Below are positions 60,690-64,000 of a stretch of 64,000 nt of DNA, piece by piece. The translations under genes and the position numbers were made by a program. The notes beneath the pieces are model-generated. The model worked only from the letters and a program-made list of their open reading frames with translations. It was not told the origin of the DNA and ran no database searches. Positions within the stretch are counted from its first letter, which is position 1; the number at the start of each line of letters is the position of its first letter. This stretch comes from an uncultured Bacteroidota bacterium. GTDB taxonomy: Bacteria > Bacteroidota > Bacteroidia > Chitinophagales > Chitinophagaceae. Location of the stretch: contig CAIVEW010000061.1 in NCBI GenBank assembly GCA_903905065.1, positions 51,650 through 115,649 of the forward strand, given 5' to 3'.

Positions 60690-62813
60690 GTGGCTCTTAA
60701 AATCAAAAATAGAATACGCTACGCTTGCATACTGGCATTAACGCTGTGCGCCTGCTCTGCTATTGCCCAATCTACCGCGCAGAAAAACAAGCCTGCTACA
60801 CGCGAAGTGCCTAAAATGCCTACGCTGCCACCGCAGTTCATGCCGCCCCACCCGCCCGATAAGATGGAGCAGCGCTACTACGACATAGATGCAAAACGAA
60901 TGATCGAAGACCCGGAGAGCGAGGATGCCCTGCCCCGCTCCCGCGAGTTCAAACGCATAGACAGTACCTACTATGTGGGCTGGATGTTTGAGGGTGTTTA
61001 CAAGGCCACCCACGCCGCTGATTACATAGGCTACAAAAACGCTATACCGCCGTTGGAACATGCGCTCAAGCTCATGGAGCACGACTACTCCAAAGCCCTC
61101 GCTACCCGCACATCAGATGCAAAAGTGTTCTACCCCATCAGGCGGTTCCCGGTCGACTATACCTACATAGCTTACTACCTGGAGCAATGCTACAGTAATA
61201 CCGACCAGCCGGATAAAGTCTTTGCCTTGCTGCGCCACTGCCTCAAATGGAAGTTCCAGCTCCAGTACTACATGGACGCCTACAACTACATGGCGTGGAC
61301 TGTTCACCGTAACCGCTTTTATACCAGCGCTAAATACCCCTTCCTGCGCAACTCTATCGATGCCAATGAACGCCTCGCCCAGCGCTACCTGGACACCAGC
61401 ATGTCCCTCATCATACAAAATGAGTCTATCAACGCAGAGATCGGGAAATACTTCTTTCCGGGCTATGAGGAACGCGAGAAGATGAGTGTTTATCACTACA
61501 AGAACATACTCGCCAGTTACTCCTTCGCCATAGACTCTGCCAACTATTACTTCGACCTGATGCGCCAGGCGCGCAGGCTGCCGCACAACAACTACGCCAA
61601 CTTCCGCGTGATCTGCGGCGACTTCCGCACCGCCGAAAAGGAGTACAAACTTGCCGCCATGCAGGACAATGGCGACAAGCGCCTGATGGAGTGGGCATAC
61701 TACAGCTCTGTACTGGATGTCTACAAATCGCTGCCCAAGCAGGGTGCCAACCTGATGCGTGACATGATACATGCCGCAGGTACAACGCCTGGCTATGGAT
61801 GGTATAACATAGCTCTTGCCCGCTGCCTGCTCTACGACGGTCAGATCAGTGAGGCCCAGCGCTACACCGATAAGGCCGCCGAATTCAAAGAGCTGCACAT
61901 CGGCACCACCCTGGGGCAGAGCCAGTATGACTTCAGTGTACAACTCCTGAAGCTCATCGGCAAGGAGCAATCATGGGAGATGGACAAGTTTGAGCACCGC
62001 AACTGGTGGTACAACCCCAAGGTGCTGCTGGATATGAGCAGCAAGCTCAGCGAGAAATACCTGCAGCAATTCCTCATCATCAACCAGTTTGCCCAAAACC
62101 CCGAGCGCGACCGGGTGATCTACAAACTCTTCTCCACCGAGAGCACCACATCCTGGGATGAGATATGGTTCCTTATCCACGACTTCAGCACACAGTTCTT
62201 TATCGACAGGTTCCAGAAGGAAGCCGAGACCGATAACCGGCCTTACATACGCAAGTATTTCCAGTTGTTCACTACCCGGCTGAAGATGCAGGAGGGCAAG
62301 TACCAGGATGCAAAACCCTTGCTGGACAAGCTATTGCAGGACCCGAATATGGATACCGAATACGAAAAGCTCTACACCGCGCGCATCTATGAGGCAGAAG
62401 CAAACTGCGCCAAACAGCTCAAGAATGAGTCTGCCCAAAACGACTGGCTCTATCGCCTCTATGTGCTCTACCCGCAACTGGTACCCTACTGCGGCATGCC
62501 CATGAACATGCACCTGCACATTAGTGGAGAGGTAGACAAGGATTTAGAAAGCCGCCTCCGCGCCTGCAATATCAACTGGACCACCAACAGCAGCATACCC
62601 GGCCCGGATGTATATGTGATCTTCTCCCATACCGGAAGTAATAAGGACATCACTTATTATGTGCTCGACAAAGCCGGTAACTACATCGTACCCAAACAGT
62701 CATTCGCATGGCAGAAGGCCGACGAAACCGGCGCCGCCCTCGCCTACCGCATCTTCAACATCGGCGGTAAGGACGCAGAAGAGATAGAAAAGGGGAAAGC
62801 AGCCGACGAATAA
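60690..62813 (+). CDS. Exported TPR-like protein of unknown function
   Basis: A 707-residue protein beginning at a GTG; no ATG lies between it and the signal peptide. The leader (residues 1-27, ACILALTLCACSAIAQ) could be cleaved by signal peptidase I after AIAQ or read as a lipobox at LCAC. The mature part is helical, with repeated pairs such as YKLAAMQDNGDKRLMEWAYY and MLEKYLQQFL-like segments, consistent with TPR-like folds. It lies 32 bases after the MoxR gene, probably in one transcript. No catalytic motif is evident. Confidence 0.7.
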   Translation: MALKIKNRIRYACILALTLCACSAIAQSTAQKNKPATREVPKMPTLPPQFMPPHPPDKMEQRYYDIDAKRMIEDPESEDALPRSREFKRIDSTYYVGWMFEGVYKATHAADYIGYKNAIPPLEHALKLMEHDYSKALATRTSDAKVFYPIRRFPVDYTYIAYYLEQCYSNTDQPDKVFALLRHCLKWKFQLQYYMDAYNYMAWTVHRNRFYTSAKYPFLRNSIDANERLAQRYLDTSMSLIIQNESINAEIGKYFFPGYEEREKMSVYHYKNILASYSFAIDSANYYFDLMRQARRLPHNNYANFRVICGDFRTAEKEYKLAAMQDNGDKRLMEWAYYSSVLDVYKSLPKQGANLMRDMIHAAGTTPGYGWYNIALARCLLYDGQISEAQRYTDKAAEFKELHIGTTLGQSQYDFSVQLLKLIGKEQSWEMDKFEHRNWWYNPKVLLDMSSKLSEKYLQQFLIINQFAQNPERDRVIYKLFSTESTTSWDEIWFLIHDFSTQFFIDRFQKEAETDNRPYIRKYFQLFTTRLKMQEGKYQDAKPLLDKLLQDPNMDTEYEKLYTARIYEAEANCAKQLKNESAQNDWLYRLYVLYPQLVPYCGMPMNMHLHISGEVDKDLESRLRACNINWTTNSSIPGPDVYVIFSHTGSNKDITYYVLDKAGNYIVPKQSFAWQKADETGAALAYRIFNIGGKDAEEIEKGKAADE

Positions 62814-62869
62814 CTGGAACTAAAAGTATACGCGCGCTTTCCCGTCTGCAACACAAAATGAGGGAATTC

Positions 62870-62943
62870 CCCCTTTAGCGTTGGATTTGCGCGCTGGCGA
62901 AGGGGCAAGGGGGATGTTAATTGCGTGCCTTTGCGTCTTTGCG
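62870..62943. repeat. GC-rich repeat region with TTTGCG motif, copy 2
   Basis: The gap 62814-63023 contains a CCCCCTTTAGCG ... CGAAGGGG inverted arrangement (62870-62905), followed by CCTTTGCGTCTTTGCG (62928-62943). The first part is of the same CCCCTTTAG type as the elements at 50361 and 54632; the second resembles the motif after miaA. Confidence 0.45.
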
Positions 62944-63023
62944 GGATATCTTTTACGAGATACTTTTAATGCCTCTGGCCCATAATTTTTTTCATTAGCT
63001 TGCACCGTTCTAATTCCGGCATC

Positions 63024-63842
63024 ATGAGCAAGCTTAAACTACTTTCTACTTTCCTCGCTAACCCAAAACAGGTCATTACTCTCGGCATCCAGGCGCTGAA
63101 CAGAAAGCAGAACGAGATCAACTACGCAAAGAAGAACCAGGATAAATACGGCCGTACCCAACTCCCCACACTGGATATCCTCGACCTCGTGCCCGGCATG
63201 AGTGGGAGTATTCATTCCTTTGCCTACCTCAATGGCGCGTCCATGCCCACCATCATCCTGATGCTCAAATCACTGGCAAAGCGCATCCCCGATTGTTCTT
63301 ACCTCGAATTTGGCAGCTTTCGTGGCGAGAACATTGTGAATGTGGCTGATACCGCCAAGGACTGTACATCCATAACACTGTCGCCGGAAGAAATGACCGC
63401 CCGTGGCTTCAAGCCCGGCTTCCTGGATGTGGACCGTTTCTTCTCAAAGAATGATCCAAGGGTCAACTATATTCTGCACGACTCTATGACCTTCGATTTC
63501 GGTTCGCTCCACAAGAAGTTCGACCTCATATCCATTGATGCCGACAACCGCTACAGCTTTATACTCCAGGACACCAAAACCGCCTTCAGCCTGCTGAAGA
63601 ATGACAACTCTATGATAGTGTGGCACAACTACGCCACCGATATCGAGAATGATGATGTTCGGCAGGATGTGCTGGCCGGCATACTGGATGGTACACCTCC
63701 GGAGTACCACAACAATCTCTATCATGTATCCAACACCATCTGCGCCATTTTCATTCGCGGTAAATTTCCAAGCAGTATGCTCAACTTCCCTTCTGTGCCT
63801 ACTAAGACCTTCAACGTAAGCATTGAAGCAAAAAAACTATAG
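63024..63842 (+). CDS. Class I SAM-dependent methyltransferase-like protein
   Basis: A 272-residue protein from the ATG at 63024; an in-frame TTG at 63000 is less likely. Residues 85-190 have a Rossmann core: YLEFGSFRGENIVN as motif I and FDLISIDADNRYSF as the acidic strand, of the Methyltransf_24 style. The N-terminal 60 residues are basic and helical. It follows the 707-residue gene by 210 bases. The substrate is unknown. Confidence 0.7.
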   Translation: MSKLKLLSTFLANPKQVITLGIQALNRKQNEINYAKKNQDKYGRTQLPTLDILDLVPGMSGSIHSFAYLNGASMPTIILMLKSLAKRIPDCSYLEFGSFRGENIVNVADTAKDCTSITLSPEEMTARGFKPGFLDVDRFFSKNDPRVNYILHDSMTFDFGSLHKKFDLISIDADNRYSFILQDTKTAFSLLKNDNSMIVWHNYATDIENDDVRQDVLAGILDGTPPEYHNNLYHVSNTICAIFIRGKFPSSMLNFPSVPTKTFNVSIEAKKL

Positions 63843-63861
63843 TGTCACTTCCTAAATAAAA

Positions 63862-63886
63862 GAGGGTGTCTCAAAAGGGCACCCTC
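63862..63886. terminator. Hairpin after the last methyltransferase gene
   Basis: GAGGGTG (63862-63868) pairs with CACCCTC (63880-63886) around an 11-base loop, 20 bases after the stop, followed by CTATTTTG. It may be a weak terminator. The sequence GAGGGTGTCTCAAAAG also resembles the ends of some IS elements, discussed in the findings. Confidence 0.5.
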
Positions 63887-64000
63887 CTATTTTGTTTAAA
63901 AACTAAATGTCAGGTGCGTTTTTCCACATTTGGTGTGCATAAATAAAATAAGGCATAAGTCAATACAGGCAATAGTTTCGGCGTAAATTTGAGACATGTC

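Noticed and set aside
61113..61970. A 285-codon minus-strand frame
   Set aside because: It is antisense to the 707-residue gene, which has a signal peptide, coherent composition and operon context; the antisense frame has none of these.

Overview
The window looks like a chromosome segment of a Bacteroidota bacterium, most likely from the Chitinophagales/Sphingobacteriales side. The lineage is inferred from five secreted proteins with type IX secretion (T9SS) sorting domains (four type A, one type B/CHU_C), promoter-like TAnnTTTG -7 boxes ahead of several genes, an adjacent BamD and RNA polymerase omega pair, and the lack of Shine-Dalgarno signals. No rRNA, tRNA, CRISPR array, phage or intact insertion sequence was seen.

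Region 1 (1-12.5 kb) is a surface-glycan or glycolipid locus on the + strand. It runs from the tail of a probable sugar aminotransferase through a GNAT acyltransferase, a GT2, a methyltransferase, a GT4, a NodB-type deacetylase, a formyltransferase, an FkbH-like HAD protein, a second GT4 and an asparagine synthase. It is met head-on by a two-gene unit (TauD-type dioxygenase, aldo-keto reductase). The set suggests a glycan with amino, N-acyl, N-formyl and amide decorations. No acyl carrier protein partner for the FkbH-like protein is visible.

Region 2 (12.6-17.4 kb) holds an outer-membrane barrel protein, a NatA/NatB-type ABC exporter, an unknown lipoprotein and an orphan HigA-like regulator.

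Region 3 (17.4-37.4 kb) is dominated by secreted giants on the - strand: a protein of about 4,500 residues with a TIG domain, a seven-bladed FG-GAP propeller, about 47 cysteine-paired Ig-like repeats and a type A sorting tail; a KirBac-type potassium channel; and a 1,110-residue type B cargo carrying four copies of the same Ig-like repeat. A small type A cargo faces them.

Region 4 (37.5-52.4 kb) is mostly housekeeping: TypA/BipA, a GH128-like lipoprotein, DinB, BamD, RpoZ, Bcp, an M23 peptidase, a methyltransferase, an ECF sigma factor with a membrane partner, a T9SS beta-propeller protein, ribosomal proteins L35 and L20 (without infC), a pRiA4b ORF-3 protein and MiaA.

Region 5 (52.5-64 kb) has a T9SS-exported M1 peptidase, a heptose-nucleotide cluster (HddA, HddC, a GT4) with a WG-repeat protein inside it, a MoxR ATPase followed by a 707-residue exported protein, and a methyltransferase. 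Short palindromic repeats of several families occupy the gaps from about 44 kb onward, and some reach into gene ends.

The most unusual features are the giant repeat protein, whose extra cysteines appear only in matched pairs, and the decorated-glycan locus.
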